Shown here piece by piece: positions 10,202-22,479 of a DNA stretch of 64,000 bases (positions are counted from its first letter, which is position 1; the number at the start of each line of letters is the position of its first letter). The notes below the pieces were generated by a model. It searched no databases. It had not been told where the DNA came from and saw only the letters and a program-made list of their open reading frames with translations. Where the stretch lies: assembly GCF_003265705.1 (NCBI RefSeq), contig NW_020312775.1, positions 4,296,822 to 4,360,821 on the forward strand. The letters run 5' to 3'. Position numbers and translations under genes: made by a program. The DNA comes from Callorhinus ursinus. Taxonomy: Eukaryota > Chordata > Mammalia > Carnivora > Otariidae.

Positions 10202-11732
10202 CAAATAGAACTAGAAGCTAAGATGGCAGTATAGTAGGAGAACCCTATGCTTACCTTGTCCCTTGAACACAGCTAGATAATTATCAAATTATTCTGAATA
10301 CCCAAGAAATTGACCTGAAGACTGATAGAACAAACTGCACAACTAGAGGGAGAAAAAAGGTCACATCGAGGAATGTGGAAGTGTGAAGATGGAGATGTGG
10401 TTTGGGGGAGAAACAAACTAAGGATATTGCAGAGGGGAGGGATCCCTGATTGCAGAGAAAGGTGAGAGAGACTGGAAAACACAGAGATACATGCAAGGAG
10501 AACACTTCCCTAAAATCATTGGCTGAGAAATTGAAAGGGGCTGAACTTCGTGAGCTTTTGCAACCAGTGGGGCTCAAAGAGTAGAGTTTAAGAAGTAGGC
10601 AGGCTTGGTTGGGATAGAGACATGTGGGTACTGTCCTACTCCTGGAGAGAAGGCAGGCAAACACACTGTGTGATCTGGGGATACCCAGAGGTCCACGGGG
10701 AGAGACTGTTCACTTTTCTTGGAGTGCATCTGTGAGAAGTGGCAATCCCAGAGTCACCTCCTCAGTATAAAAGACCCCACAGGTACCATTTCCCTCCACA
10801 ACCCCTCGGCATAGGTGCAGAGAAACCCGCAGAAGGCAGCTAAATCAGACACTGGCTGTTTAGCCTGCTTTGCTTCAAAGTCCATGCCCCAGCACTCCGG
10901 TGCAATGGCCCTTCTCAGTCAAACTTGCATCAGTCCCAGTGTGGTAAGACCCTCCACCAGAAAACCAGTGCAGGTACCTGCCACACCATGTCCCTAAACT
11001 TTGGAGTATTAAAATCACTGGGCTTGGCTAGGATACAGCCCAAATTGCATTGTGCTATTTCAGACAGGCAAACAACCCAGAGATAAACAGCATAAAAAAT
11101 GCCTGTGACACACAAGGGAAGATGATTTCTCTTCTGGGAGTGATTCTGTGAGACCAGCAAGCATGAAGACCCCTCTCCAGGAACAAAGGAGCTGGCTGGT
11201 GCCATTTCTTCCCCAACCCTTCAGCCAACTTCAGTAAACAGCACACTGCCAACACTGGCTGCCTAACCTGCTTACCCCAAGTTCCACTCCCCTGCACTCT
11301 GTTGGTATTGATTTTGTCAGGCAAGTGTGCCTAAGGACCAGTGCAGCAAGCCCCTTCCCCAGAAAATCAGCAGAATCATGCACAAGAACCACATCTACCA
11401 ACCATAGAGTTCTGCAAAGCTTTAGTTCCAGTGGACGTAGCATCAGGACTCATTTAACAATCAGACCAGAACACACCTAGATAGAATTCACCAACTCTGG
11501 CTCAGATCCAAACACTTCCCACTACAAGCAAGGAGAACCTCTGCAGATTACTGACCTGAGGGATAGAGCAGCCAAATCACAGCAGCAGAGTGCACACCAC
11601 ACACAGCAGAGACACTTCATGAAACACTAGGTCCTGGACACTATATGACCTGTTCTTCATAAAACCATTAATCTCAGGAGTAGTAAACATAACAGGCATT
11701 TCTAACACAGAGAAGACAGACATCTAGACAAA

Positions 11733-12615
11733 ATGCCAAGACAGAAGAATGCATCCCAAAAGAAAGAACAAGAAAAGGTCATGCCCAGAGATGTAAGCAA
11801 AACAAATATAAGTAACATGTCTGATGTAGAATTTAAAGCAACAATCATAAGGATATTCGCTGGACTTGGAAAAGAATGGAAGACATCAGCAAGACACTTA
11901 TTGCAGAGATAAAGGAGTTAAAAAACAGTCAGAAATGAATACTGCAATAACTGAAATTTGAAATCATCTGGATGTAATGGCCACAAGGATGGAAGAAGTA
12001 GAGAAATGAATAAGTGATATAAAAGATAGAACAATGGAAGATAATTAAGCTGAAAAAAGGAGAGAAAGAATTATGGAAGATGAGTAGACTTAGGGAACTC
12101 GGTGACTCCACCAAACATGATAACATTGTATCATAGGAGTCGCAGAAGAAAAAGAGAGAGAAAAAGGGGCAGAAGGTTTATTTGAGGAAATTAAAGCCAA
12201 AAATTTTCCTAATCTGGGGAAGGAAAGAGACATCCAAGTCCAGATGGCACAGAGAACTCCCATCAAAATCAACAAAAGCAGGCCAACAGCAAGACATGCA
12301 GTGAAATTTGAGAAATATAGTGATAAAGAAAATATCTTAAAAGCAGGAGGACAATAGAAGTCCCTAACTTACAAAGGAAGACCCATAAGGCTAGTTGCAG
12401 ATCTCTCCACAGAAATATAGAAAGCCAGAAGGGAGTGGTATGATATATTCAATGTGCTGAATGGGAAAAATCTGCAGAAAAGAATGCTCTGTCCAGCAAG
12501 GTTATCATTTAGAATAGAAGGAAAGATGAAGAGTTTCCCAGAGAAAGAAAAACTAAAGAAGTTCATGACCACTAAATGGTCAGCTCTACAAGAAATATTA
12601 AATAGGAGTCATTGA
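11733..12615 (+). pseudogene. L1-A ORF1p pseudogene (RNA-binding chaperone)
   Basis: ORF1p is the trimeric RNA-binding protein that packages L1 RNA in the cytoplasm. The ancestral start is the ATG at 11733 (M-P-R-Q-K-N-like), the usual position just upstream of a coiled-coil-coding A-rich region; the end is the TGA at 12613-12615, about 294 codons in all, near the family length. In-frame stops occur from about 11936 onward, and further stops and small indels break the RNA-recognition and C-terminal parts (12170-12600). Not translatable as a whole. Confidence 0.85.
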
Positions 12616-14757
12616 GTGGGAAAAAAAGACCAAAAGTGACAAAGACTACAAAGAAACAGAAAATCTCCAGAAACAACAACAAAAAGGTAATAAAATGGCA
12701 CTAAATTAACTCTATCAGTAATTACTCTGAATGTTAATAGACTAAACACACCAATCAAAAAATATAGGATGCCAGAATGGATTAAAAGACAAGATCCATG
12801 TATGTGCTGCCTACACAAGACATTTTAGACCTAAAGACAAATGCAGATTGAAAGTGAGGGGATGGAGAAAGTGAGGGGATGGAGAATTTATCATGCAAAT
12901 AGAAGTTAAAAGAAAGCCAGAGTAACAATACTTACATCAGACAAACTAGATTTTAAACCAAAGACTGCAAAAAGAGATGAAGAAGGGCACTATATCATAA
13001 TAAAGAGGACCATTTAACAAGAAAATCTAACAATTACAAATATTTATGCACCCAGCATGGTAGTACCCAAATATATAAAACAGTTAATAACAAACAAAAG
13101 AGCTCATTGATAATAATGCTTTAAGAGTAGGGGATGTTAACACCCCACTTACATCAATGGATAGATCGTCTAAGCAGAAAATCAACAGGGAAACAATGGC
13201 TTTGAATGACACACTGGAGCAGATGGACTTAAAGATATATTCAGAACATTTTAAGCCATAACAGCAGAAGAAAACATTCTTTTCAAGTGCTCATGGAACA
13301 TTCTCCAGAATAGATGACACATTAGGTCTCAAATCAGGCCTCAACAAGTACAAAAAGACTGAGATCACACCGTGCATCTTTTCTGACCATGCTATGGAAC
13401 TTGATATCAACCATGAGAAAAATTTTGGAAAGACCACAAATACATAGAGGTTAAGCAACATGCTACTAAGTAATGAATGGGTCAACCAGAAAATCAAAGA
13501 AGAAATAAAGAAAATACATGGAAACAAATGAAAATGAAAACACAATAGTCCAAAACTTTTGGGATGCAGCAAAAGTGGTCATAAGATGGAAGTGTATAGC
13601 AATACAGGTCTACCTCAAGAAACAAGAAAAAAAAATCTCAAACAACTACACCTTACACCTAAATAAGCTAGAAAAATAAAAACAAATGAAACCTAAAGCC
13701 AGCAGAAAGAAGAAAATAATAAAGATTAGAGTGGAAATGAATGATATAGAAACTAAAAAAACAATGGAGCAGGTCAATGAAATCAGGAGGTAATTTTTTG
13801 AAAAAATTAATAAAACTGATAAATCCCTAGCCCGACTTATCAAAAAAGAGACTCAAATAAATAAAATCACGAATGAGAGAGAAGAAATACCAACCAACAC
13901 CACAGAAGTACAATTACAAGGGAATATTACAAAAAATATCCATCAATAAATTGGGCAATCTGGAAGAAATGAATAAATTCCTAAAAACATATAAACTACC
14001 AAAAGTGAAACAGAAAGAAATAGAAAACTTTAACAGACCCATAAACAGTAATGAAATTGAATCAGTAATCAAAAAATTCCCAACAAACAAAAGTCCAGGG
14101 CCAGATGGCTTCATAGGGGAATTCTACCAAACATTTAAAGAAGAGTTAATACTTATTCTTCTCAAACTATATCCAAAAATAGAAATGGAAGGAAAACTTC
14201 CAAACTCATTCTACGAGGCCAACATTACACTAAAATCCCAAACGGAAGATTCCATCAAAAAAGAGAACTACAGGCCAATATCCCTGATGAACATGGATGC
14301 AAAAATTGTCAACAAAACACTAGCAAAATGAATCCAACAGGAAATTACAAGAATCATTCACCACAATCAGGTGGGATTTATTCCTGCTCTGCCAGTGTGG
14401 CATAATATTTGCAAATTAATCAATGTGATACACCAAATCAATAAAAGAAAACGTAAGAACTATATGATCTTCTCAATAGAGGCAGAAAAAGCATTTGACA
14501 AAGTACAACATCCATTCATGATAAAAACTTTCAACAAAGTAGGGATAGAGAGAACATACCTCAACATCATGAAGGTTGTATGAAAAACCCACAGCTAAAA
14601 TCACCCTCAATGGGGAAAAAGTGAGAGATTTTCATCTATGATGAGGAACAAGACAGGGATGCCCGCTGTCACCACTGTTATTTAACATAGTACTGAAATT
14701 CTTAGCCTCAGCAATCAGAAACAAAAAGAAATAAAATGCATCCAAATTGGCAAGGAA

Positions 14758-15767
14758 GGAGGAGTAGGGGACCTTAATTTCATCTGCTCCCTGGAATTCA
14801 GCTAGTTATCAAATCATTCTGAACACCTGTGAAATAAATGGGAGATCTGAGAAATGAATTGCTGCAATTCTACAAATAGAAAAGCGACCACTTTTTGGAA
14901 GATAAGAGATGAGGAGACATGAATCTGGGGTGATATATCTGAAGATAGGGTGGAGGGGTGGGAGCTTGCTTAAGGAAGCTATCACAAAGTATTATAAGCA
15001 GCGGAGCACAAAATTGGAACTTTTAGAAGTCTCCTACAGTGGGGGACTGCCCCACTACTCAGATGGTGAAGTGGAGCCAAATCCTAGGTGGGACAGTGTG
15101 TCCTCAGGATCCCTGGGGTCACAAGAAGAACGGGGGTGCCTGAGTGCAGCAGAGTTTCCAGGCATCAGAGCAGAGACATTGGCTGAAAACAGTGAGTCTA
15201 TGTGGCATCTTTCTGCTCAGTGTTGCCATAAATTGTGAACTGCTGCAAGGTCTCAAGACTGCTCTCTGGGCAGGGGCCTTGCAAAACACAAAAGCACTAG
15301 AAGACCTTCCTCCTTCCCCTGGGAGGAATGGCACAAGTCCATGCTGTAGGAGTCCATAAAGTTTGGAGACTCAAAACTGGGTCATGTGCTTGAGATAAAA
15401 ACACTAGGTCACAGGCTGGGTGAACAGAGTTCCAATGGAAATGCAACCAGGGAGACAAGAGTAATTGACTGCTTTTCTGTGAGGGCTCACTGAAGAGTCG
15501 TGGGTGGCAACTTTCAGCTCCGGGGATGGAGATCAAGGTGCCGCCATTTTCATCCCCCACATCAGTGCTGAAAGCCTTCAGGGAGCAAAACAGCACCACA
15601 TAGTGCAATCTGGAGCCACTTACACTGAGCCTGGCCCCCTGGGGAGGGGGTCACAATTCCACCTGTGCAAGCACACCTAAGAATCAGCACCATAGGCCCC
15701 TCCCTCAGAAGATAAGCAGGAACAATTCGCTAGCACCAAGATTACCAATCATAGAGAACTGCATATC
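14758..15767 (+). mobile_element. 5'-UTR-only L1 segment inserted in L1-A ORF2
   Basis: Starts GGAGTAGGGGACC, about 20 nt inside the usual L1-B/L1-E 5' end (GGAGTAGGAGACC), and follows their 5' UTR for about 1 kb: GAAAAGCGACCACT, CACAAAATTGGAACTTTTAG, CTCAGGATCCCTGGGGTCAC, GAAGATAAGCAGGAACA. It stops near the equivalent of 29870 with no ORF, no 3' UTR and no poly(A). ORF2 of L1-A resumes directly. A short imprecise repeat (AAGGAAGGA at 14752-14760; AGGGAGGA at 15768-15775) flanks it. Confidence 0.88.
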
Positions 15768-16746
15768 AGGGAGGAAGAAGTCAAACTTTCATTATTTGCA
15801 GATGACATGATACTCTATATAGAAAACTCAAAAGAGCAAAAAAAAAAAAAATGCTAGAACTGCCAAAGAATTCAGTAAAGTCATAGGATACAAAATCCAA
15901 GTACAGAAATCTGTTGCAGTTCTATACACAAATAATGAAGCAGCAGAAAGAAAAATCAAGGAATCGATACCATTTACAATTGCACCAAAAACTATAAGAT
16001 ACCTAAGAATAAACCTAACAAAAGAGACAAAAGATCTGTACACAAAACTATAAAATGCTGATGAAAAAAATTGATAATGATAAAAAAATGGAAAAACATT
16101 CCATGTTCATGGATTGGAAGAACAAATATTGTAAAAATGTCTATACTACTCAAAACAATCTACACATGTAATGCTATCCCTATCAAAATATCACCAGCAT
16201 TTTTCAGAGCTAGAGCAAACAATCCTAAAATTTATATGGAACCATAAAAGACCCTGAATAGCCAAAGAAACCTTGAAGAAGAAAAGCAAAGCTGGAAGCA
16301 TCACAATTCTGGACTTTGAGTTACATGACAATGCTGTAGTCATCAAGACAGTATTGTACTGACACAAAAACAGACACATAGATAATGGAACAGAATAAAA
16401 AACCGAAGTGAACCCATAACTATATGGTCAATTAATCTTCATCAAAGCAGGAAAGAATATCCAATAAAAAAAATCTCTTCAACAAATGGTGTTGGGAAAA
16501 CTGCACAGCAACATGCAAAAGAATGAAACTAGACCATTTTCTTACACCATACAGAAAAATAAATGCCGAATGGATGAAAGACCTAAATATGAGACAGGAA
16601 ACCATCAAAATCTCACAGGAGAACACAGGTGGTAACCTCATTGGCATAGGCTATTGCAACTTCTTGCTAGACATGTCTCATGAGGCAAGGGAAACAAAAG
16701 CAAAAATAAATTACTGAGACTTCATCAAAATAAAAACGTATGCACA

Positions 16747-16925
16747 AGGGTTCTAGAGGGGAGGAGGGGGGATGGGTTAGCCTGGTGATGGGTATTAAAG
16801 AGGGCACATTCTGCGTGGAGCACTGAGTGTTATGCACAAACAATGAATCATGGAACACTACATCAAGAACTAATGATGTAATGTATGGTGATTAACATAA
16901 CAATAAAAAACTGCTCTAAAAAAAA
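16747..16925 (+). mobile_element. Short L1 3' end (second-type terminus)
   Basis: 179 bp ending AACAATGAATCATGGAACAC, GATGTAATGTATGGTGATTA and an A-rich tail. Exact 9-bp duplication GTATGCACA at 16738-16746 and 16926-16934, so it is a separate, extremely 5'-truncated insertion into L1-A ORF2. Confidence 0.95.
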
Positions 16926-17112
16926 GTATGCACAGTGAAGGAAATAATTAACAAAACTAAAGGACAGCCTATAGAATGGAAAAAGATATTCGCAAATAAC
17001 GTATCTGATAAGGGTTAGAATCCAAAATATATAAAGAACTTATCAAACTCAACACCCAAAAAACAAATAAACCAGTTAAAAAATGGGCAAAAGACATGAA
17101 TAGACATTTTTT

Positions 17113-20100
17113 TTCTGAACCATTAAGAGTAACTTGCATAAAGATCTTTACCCCTAAATAAAAAAATAATTCCAGTGAGCATTTCCTCTAAATAATCATA
17201 TTCTCCTACATTTCCACAGTGCAGTTGTCAACTTCAGGGAATTTAACATTGATACAATACTTTAATTACAAACCTTATGCCATTTTTTTAGTTGACCCAA
17301 TAATTTTCTATGTAGCATTGTATCATTTTGTGTTGTTTTACAGAGCATAGATTGTTTCTGTTTTAGGTATCTAGGGAGATAAGATAAGCAAAATGCCACC
17401 TCAAGAGTTAACTTGTTGGGTCTTAGGTAATATACCTTGAAATAATTGCTTTTCACAGAGTCATCCTACATATATGGGTCTTATGAAAGACTACTTCCTT
17501 TTCCTGGAAAGCTACTAGTTTCTTCTAACTAGTTCCTATTTCTGACTGAATGAATATCAGGATGACAACTGGTACTGAACCCTGAGATAGCCTGACACTT
17601 AAAGGACCATAGACAAGAAAGGTAGGATTTATTTATCAGTGCCCTCTGCAATCTCTTACAGAATACAGAATCTCCTAGTAAGGTCAGGAATGATCTTTGA
17701 ACAATTTTTTTTAAATCTAATTCTAAGAAGCTAGTTGTCCTGACATATGTGACTTTTCTCTTTTCATGAGAAAAGAAGAATGAGAACTTAAATGAGTACC
17801 AGAATCCATTCTTTCTAGTCTTTCTTTCAAACCTTTGTAAGTGAATTTTCCCCATTCTCCTTTAATTCCTCCAATGCGCATGCAGTGGAACCGCCACAAC
17901 AATGTTTGATAATGCACTCAATCTGTGTCTTAAAAATAATCACTGCAAGGCTTGAGCAAGCAACTGGAACCAGACAGAAGCAAAGCATTAACAGAGCTTA
18001 GGAAGTGCGGTTTTCCTTCAAAGGGGCCTTTTTAGATTTTTCTAAGTGTATGTAAGAATTGTGTGCAATTAACAAAAATTTCAATTTTAAATCACTTTTA
18101 AATTTTAACAGAGCTACTTCTTTTTCTATTTCTAAAAAAAATAAAACCAATTATTACATTTAAAAATAAATTTGAGTAAAGTTTGCAGGGCTTAAAACTC
18201 TTACCATATAGGCACTTTATTGAGCAAAATAATTTTAAAAATTTATTCATAGTATCACTAAGAATCTATTTATTGAGCCATTTAAAGACAATGAGTAAAA
18301 CCACTTGTCATTTTTACAAAACCATACAACAGAAAAGTGAAGACTATAGTCACCAAAAAGGCATTATTATCACAAGTTAAAATTTCATGTGTATAGCATA
18401 TATTAGCTATTTTCATTAGGAAAAATATCCTATTATCTATACAGCATATAATACAGATTATTGCCATTAGAGCAAATTCTACAACATTATATTGGTAGAA
18501 AATTAAATTTGAATTTTACTACCTACAAAGTATTCTACTGAGACAAAGCACAGTAGGTATTGAAAGTGGAAAATAATGTTGAAGAGTGATTGAGCACTTA
18601 TTTCTGTCTTCAGTGGGGAAAGGCAATATGTAAGCAGATTTCCTAGCATTAGCAAGACACTTCACAGTAGAGGGGGTGGAGAATGAAAGCAATAAACAGT
18701 TAACTGAAGTATGCTGTAAGGCACTTTTAAAGACCAAGAACATAAGACCTGGCATATTAATAACTTATATACTAGCAGCCCTGAAGTTGAAAATAAAGCC
18801 CTGCATACTGCTCTTCCTCTTCCTGTTTACTGACACAAAACTATACTGACACAAAACTCCTAGCACGTAGAGGATACTGTACTCCCTTCAAAAGTCAAAA
18901 GCCATTTCAATAAAGCCAGCAGGCAGAAGTCACACTGAATAGTCTGAGGCATGAACAGGAAGCCAGTGTTTTTGCTGCTTTTTGCCAGTGCTTCTTCCTT
19001 TGACCTCTATCAGAGAGCAGAAGAGAGAGACTATGATGAAGAAGTTAACTGACTGAAAGTTAATGGTAGAATATTGAATGGTATTTCAAAATGCTTGCTT
19101 GAGATTTGAGGAAATTTATTTTTTTTCCCTAACAGTGACTACAGTGATGCATAATAAGTCCATGGACAATAGTACACTAAGTTAAAAATAAGTGCTCAAG
19201 TACTGAGAAAGAGAGCAAGCCAAAAACATCAAGAATATCGAGATGAGTATAAAAACTCAATGGAAGTCCACAATATTTTTATTTGTATAATCCCATTCTT
19301 GTCATACCATGCCACCACCACCAACATCCCATAAAATATCTTACCACAGGTGAGGTACTCACAGCAAATCCTTAAAAGTTTAATGATAGAATTTGAAGGG
19401 CAATTTTGCTTAATCATCACATTTTCCTTTCATTTGAGAAATTATTGTCATGCTGTATATTAGAAAGATATCAGCCACTACCAAAACCCATATTATTCAG
19501 GATTCTTTTCTACAACAAAAAATAAATATAAATATTTTAACAAATTAAGCTTAAGTATTCAGTTTTAGTTTTAAGCACATGCTTTTTTAACCAATTTCAA
19601 CTAGTTTAACAGAGTGCCAAATACCCAGCATTTCAAAAAATTAAAACTTAGGAGAATACTTAAACCATGTCACAAATGAACAAACAACTTAAATAGTTCG
19701 ATTGTATATTCGATTATGTCATCCTCTTCTTGTTTATTTGAAGACTGACTGCAATGAAGTCAAAAGCTTTTCTGAGTTTTTGGTTTTTAACTAAATTCAC
19801 ATTTAAAGATGTATTAAGGCAAAAGAAAAAAACACTTAAGTTTTATCATTACTTTACCACTTTAATCATATGTGAGAACTCTTAATCTAGCCAAATTAAT
19901 TAATAAAAATAAAAATTCATTTCCTATGCTACACTACCCTCATTTTAAGTGTGACTACACACACTTAAATACATGTGAATAATGGCTATAACAGACAGTC
20001 CAGATATAGAACATTTCCAATTTCACAATAAGTTCTACTAGGTGTTTCTACTCTAGATGCTTATGTGGATTTTAAATGATCAATGACAAAGCATTCTTTG

Positions 20101-21376
20101 GAGCCTCGTTGAAAGTATACATTTCCTTAAAAATCCACTATATCCTAATATCTATTATTGCTGGCTGTGGAGGGATGATTTGGATTCCCATATATTAAAA
20201 AACTTGACTAACTTCAATGACAAGTATAGAGAACACAGACAAGAAAATGAGCACAAGATATTATTTTTTCTATTATAATCTTTGTTCTTCCTAAGAATAT
20301 TGCATGATTATATTATTTCAAAATATATAAGAATTAAATGTCAATTAGCTGAAATTTTCAATAAATAAAATACTTCAATTAACAGAATTTTATCTGATGT
20401 TTAAGTAATAACTTTTCAATTTTGACACACTTATTTATAATCCCTTTAAAATATATGAACCTATTTCCCTGTCTTCTATTCTCAACATAATTGAATCTTA
20501 CTTTGAAGACCCACAATTTTGCAGGGCCTCAGGTTCATCATACTGAACATCAGCAATCCCTATAGAGGACAGCAGGGAAATATCTTTAGTCAGTGTTCAC
20601 TCTACGATATTCCCTGGAGGTTAGATTTGTGATTAAATATCTTAATTTACTTTTATTGTAACTTGCCTCTTTAATCTAAAAGTTAAATTTCAAAGAATAA
20701 AAAATTATTTACACAATTAATTAACACAATAATACACAATATAACCCTACTTCTGGCAAGTAGGGTATGGTCATTTAAAATTTTGTTAAAATTAGAAAGC
20801 TTAATCATCACACTGTATTCCAAAAAAGCTCTTTGAACTTCTTATCAAAATGCTACGATATGCTCTAAGCATTTAGTTTTTAATTCTAAGTTAAATTTAT
20901 ATTTTTTAAATTTCTAGCAATGTGGGTTTTTTTATATATTAGAAATTGAAAGCTGGGAATATTATTTCAGAGGAATAAAGGATATGAAGTTTGGTGAAGG
21001 TTTATGAATTTATTATCTCAGTTTGAGAATATTTCCCTAGATGGAAATAAAATGTTGGAGGAAATTAAAAGAAAACAATAGAAGCAAAAATAAATAAAAG
21101 TTATCAATCACTTCATTCTTCTCTTGCCTAGTTCCCCAGTCCCAGCCACTGGGCCAGAAACAGAAACCAAGCAGAAGCCGGAATAAGTAATCTATCCTTC
21201 TGCCAGCCCTGCTAATAGAATCAGTCTATGGATGAAACACAATGAAACAAACTCGTTGCAGCCCAAAAAAGGGACAGGCTTGGCATATACCTTCTTGAAT
21301 TCAAGAACTAAAATTCCATAACAAGAAAAATATTGGAATGTCTCTTCCATTCTACCTGTATTGACCAACACTCATT
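17113..21376. other. 4.3 kb of AT-rich, mostly unique DNA
   Basis: No gene recognised. The first part (about 17125-17560) has phrases such as CATATTCTCCTACATTTCCA and AACATTGATACAATACTTTA that resemble an old L1M-derived segment, strand uncertain. A 108-codon minus-strand frame at 17529-17855 and other short frames show no recognisable domain. A 33-codon ORF at 18951-19052 starts with a signal-peptide-like sequence (see findings). The rest, 19060-21376, is AT-rich with nothing seen. Confidence 0.5.
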
Positions 21377-21394
21377 TAAAGTGTTCCCTTCTAG

Positions 21395-21590
21395 GGCGCC
21401 TGGGTGTCTGTCATTAAGCATCTGCCTTCAGCTCAGGTCATGATCCCAGGGTCCTGGGACTGAGCCCCACATTGGGCTCCCTGCTCAGTGGAAAACCTGC
21501 TTCTCCCTCTCCCACTTCCCCTGCTTGTGTTTCCTCTCTCACTGTGTCTCTCTGTCAAATAAATAAAATCTTTAAAAAAATAAAATAAAA
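21395..21590 (+). mobile_element. Can-SINE (SINEC)
   Basis: Head GGCGCCTGGGTGTCTGTCAT, body and AAATAAAATCTTT tail followed by (AAAAT)n. Exact 18-bp duplication TAAAGTGTTCCCTTCTAG at 21377-21394 and 21591-21608. Confidence 0.97.
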
Positions 21591-21608
21591 TAAAGTGTTC
21601 CCTTCTAG

Positions 21609-22165
21609 AAATATTTTGTATCTTACCTTCTCCATGAAAAACTGTTCTAATCTTCTGGTCTTAATATTCTTTTCCTCCTTTGAAATTCTAGAGGATTTAT
21701 TAACCATGGGGTTCATTTATTATTTATTAATTCATTGCCTTTCAACATCTTTTTGAATCAATTTTATTATTTATTTGATCATAAAATTGAATGTGATGTT
21801 CTTAAAAACATATTATTCTAAAGGATGAAAAAATCAGCCATATCCAAATACCAAGAAATAATCTCTAGGAGGACTTAGGTAAATTTCCTCTTCATTTTTA
21901 TACATTATAAATGTATAACTACTTTAATTTCTAGAACTGGAATACATTCTGCTAATTATCATATTTTTCATTTATCATGACTACATAAACACTTTCCCAT
22001 GTTTTAAATATTTTTCAAAATAGGTATATGGGAATTCTACTTTCAGTATGAGTAAGCTCTTGAAATTATCCTCTGACAAATTAAAAACTTTAAAATCATG
22101 TGGATTTGAAAGAGAAGTCAAAATTTGAAGGAAGAAACTGATATAGAATAAATTTTCAGTTTTCA
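21609..22165. other. Unique AT-rich sequence, no feature seen
   Basis: No repeat or gene recognised. Confidence 0.4.
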
Positions 22166-22475
22166 TTTCAGACAAAAGAAAACTAAGACAAATACCATAT
22201 GATTTCACCCATATATGGAATTTAAGAAACAAAACATATGAGCAAAGGGGGAAAAAGAGAGTGAAGCAAACCAAGAAACAGACTGTTAACTCTAAAGAAC
22301 AAATTGATGGTTGCCAGAGGGGAGGTGGGTAGGGGGATGGGTTAAATAGGTGACGGGTATTAGGAGTGCACTTGTTGTGATGAACATGGGGTGTTGAATC
22401 ACTGTATTGAATACCTGAAACTAATATTACACTGCATATTAACTAACTGGACTTTAATAAAAACTTTAAAAAAAT
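22166..22475 (+). mobile_element. Older L1 3' end (first-type terminus)
   Basis: Reads AAATACCATATGATTTCACC, GGAATTTAAGAAACAAAACA, then a 3' UTR with GATGGTTGCCAGAGGGGAGG and the end TACCTGAAACTAATATTACA. Resembles the 3' end of L1-D (52260-52560), so it belongs to an older subfamily than L1-B. It lies directly upstream of old L1M ORF2 sequence; no clear target-site duplication was found. Confidence 0.85.
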
Positions 22476-22479
22476 GAAA

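Larger units (their letters stand above)
10212..17112 (+). mobile_element. L1-A: long, old, dead L1 with nested insertions
   Basis: Begins AAGATGGCAGTATAGTAGGA, the usual start of carnivore L1 5' UTRs. The 5' UTR runs to about 11732, then decayed ORF1 and ORF2. The 5' UTR holds two diverged copies of a roughly 400-bp unit (about 10690-10990 and 11110-11400, each with a GTGCC/TACCATTTC-TTCCC-CAACCC line). Two later insertions interrupt ORF2 (14758-15767 and 16747-16925). The element stops at about 17112, before the ORF2 end and 3' UTR, so its tail has been lost. Many stops and frameshifts. Confidence 0.92.
12695..17112 (+). pseudogene. L1-A ORF2p pseudogene (endonuclease / reverse transcriptase)
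   Basis: ORF2p nicks the target DNA and reverse-transcribes L1 RNA there. Start ATG at 12695, 80 bp after ORF1. The endonuclease start (I-T-L-N-V-N-R-L-N) is visible at about 12720-12750, with several stops. An open 152-codon stretch at 13873-14331 covers the region up to [10 protein letters not shown]; 14371-14583 covers RT motif A ([12 protein letters not shown]). Motif C F-A-D-D is intact at 15795-15806 but separated from motif A by the 1-kb insertion. Missing: the final C-terminal codons. Confidence 0.85.

Noticed and set aside
10284..11443. Several minus-strand ORFs of 69-126 codons
   Set aside because: They are shadows in the GC-richer 5' UTR of L1-A; cysteine/serine/leucine-rich without domain structure.
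15119..15608. Minus- and plus-strand ORFs of 71-109 codons
   Set aside because: Shadows in L1 5' UTR sequence; the same applies to 29154-29885, 53200-53894 and 58804-59587.
17529..17855. 108-codon minus-strand ORF in unique DNA
   Set aside because: No recognisable motif, lysine/serine/phenylalanine-rich as expected from AT-rich DNA; a length expected by chance in 64 kb.
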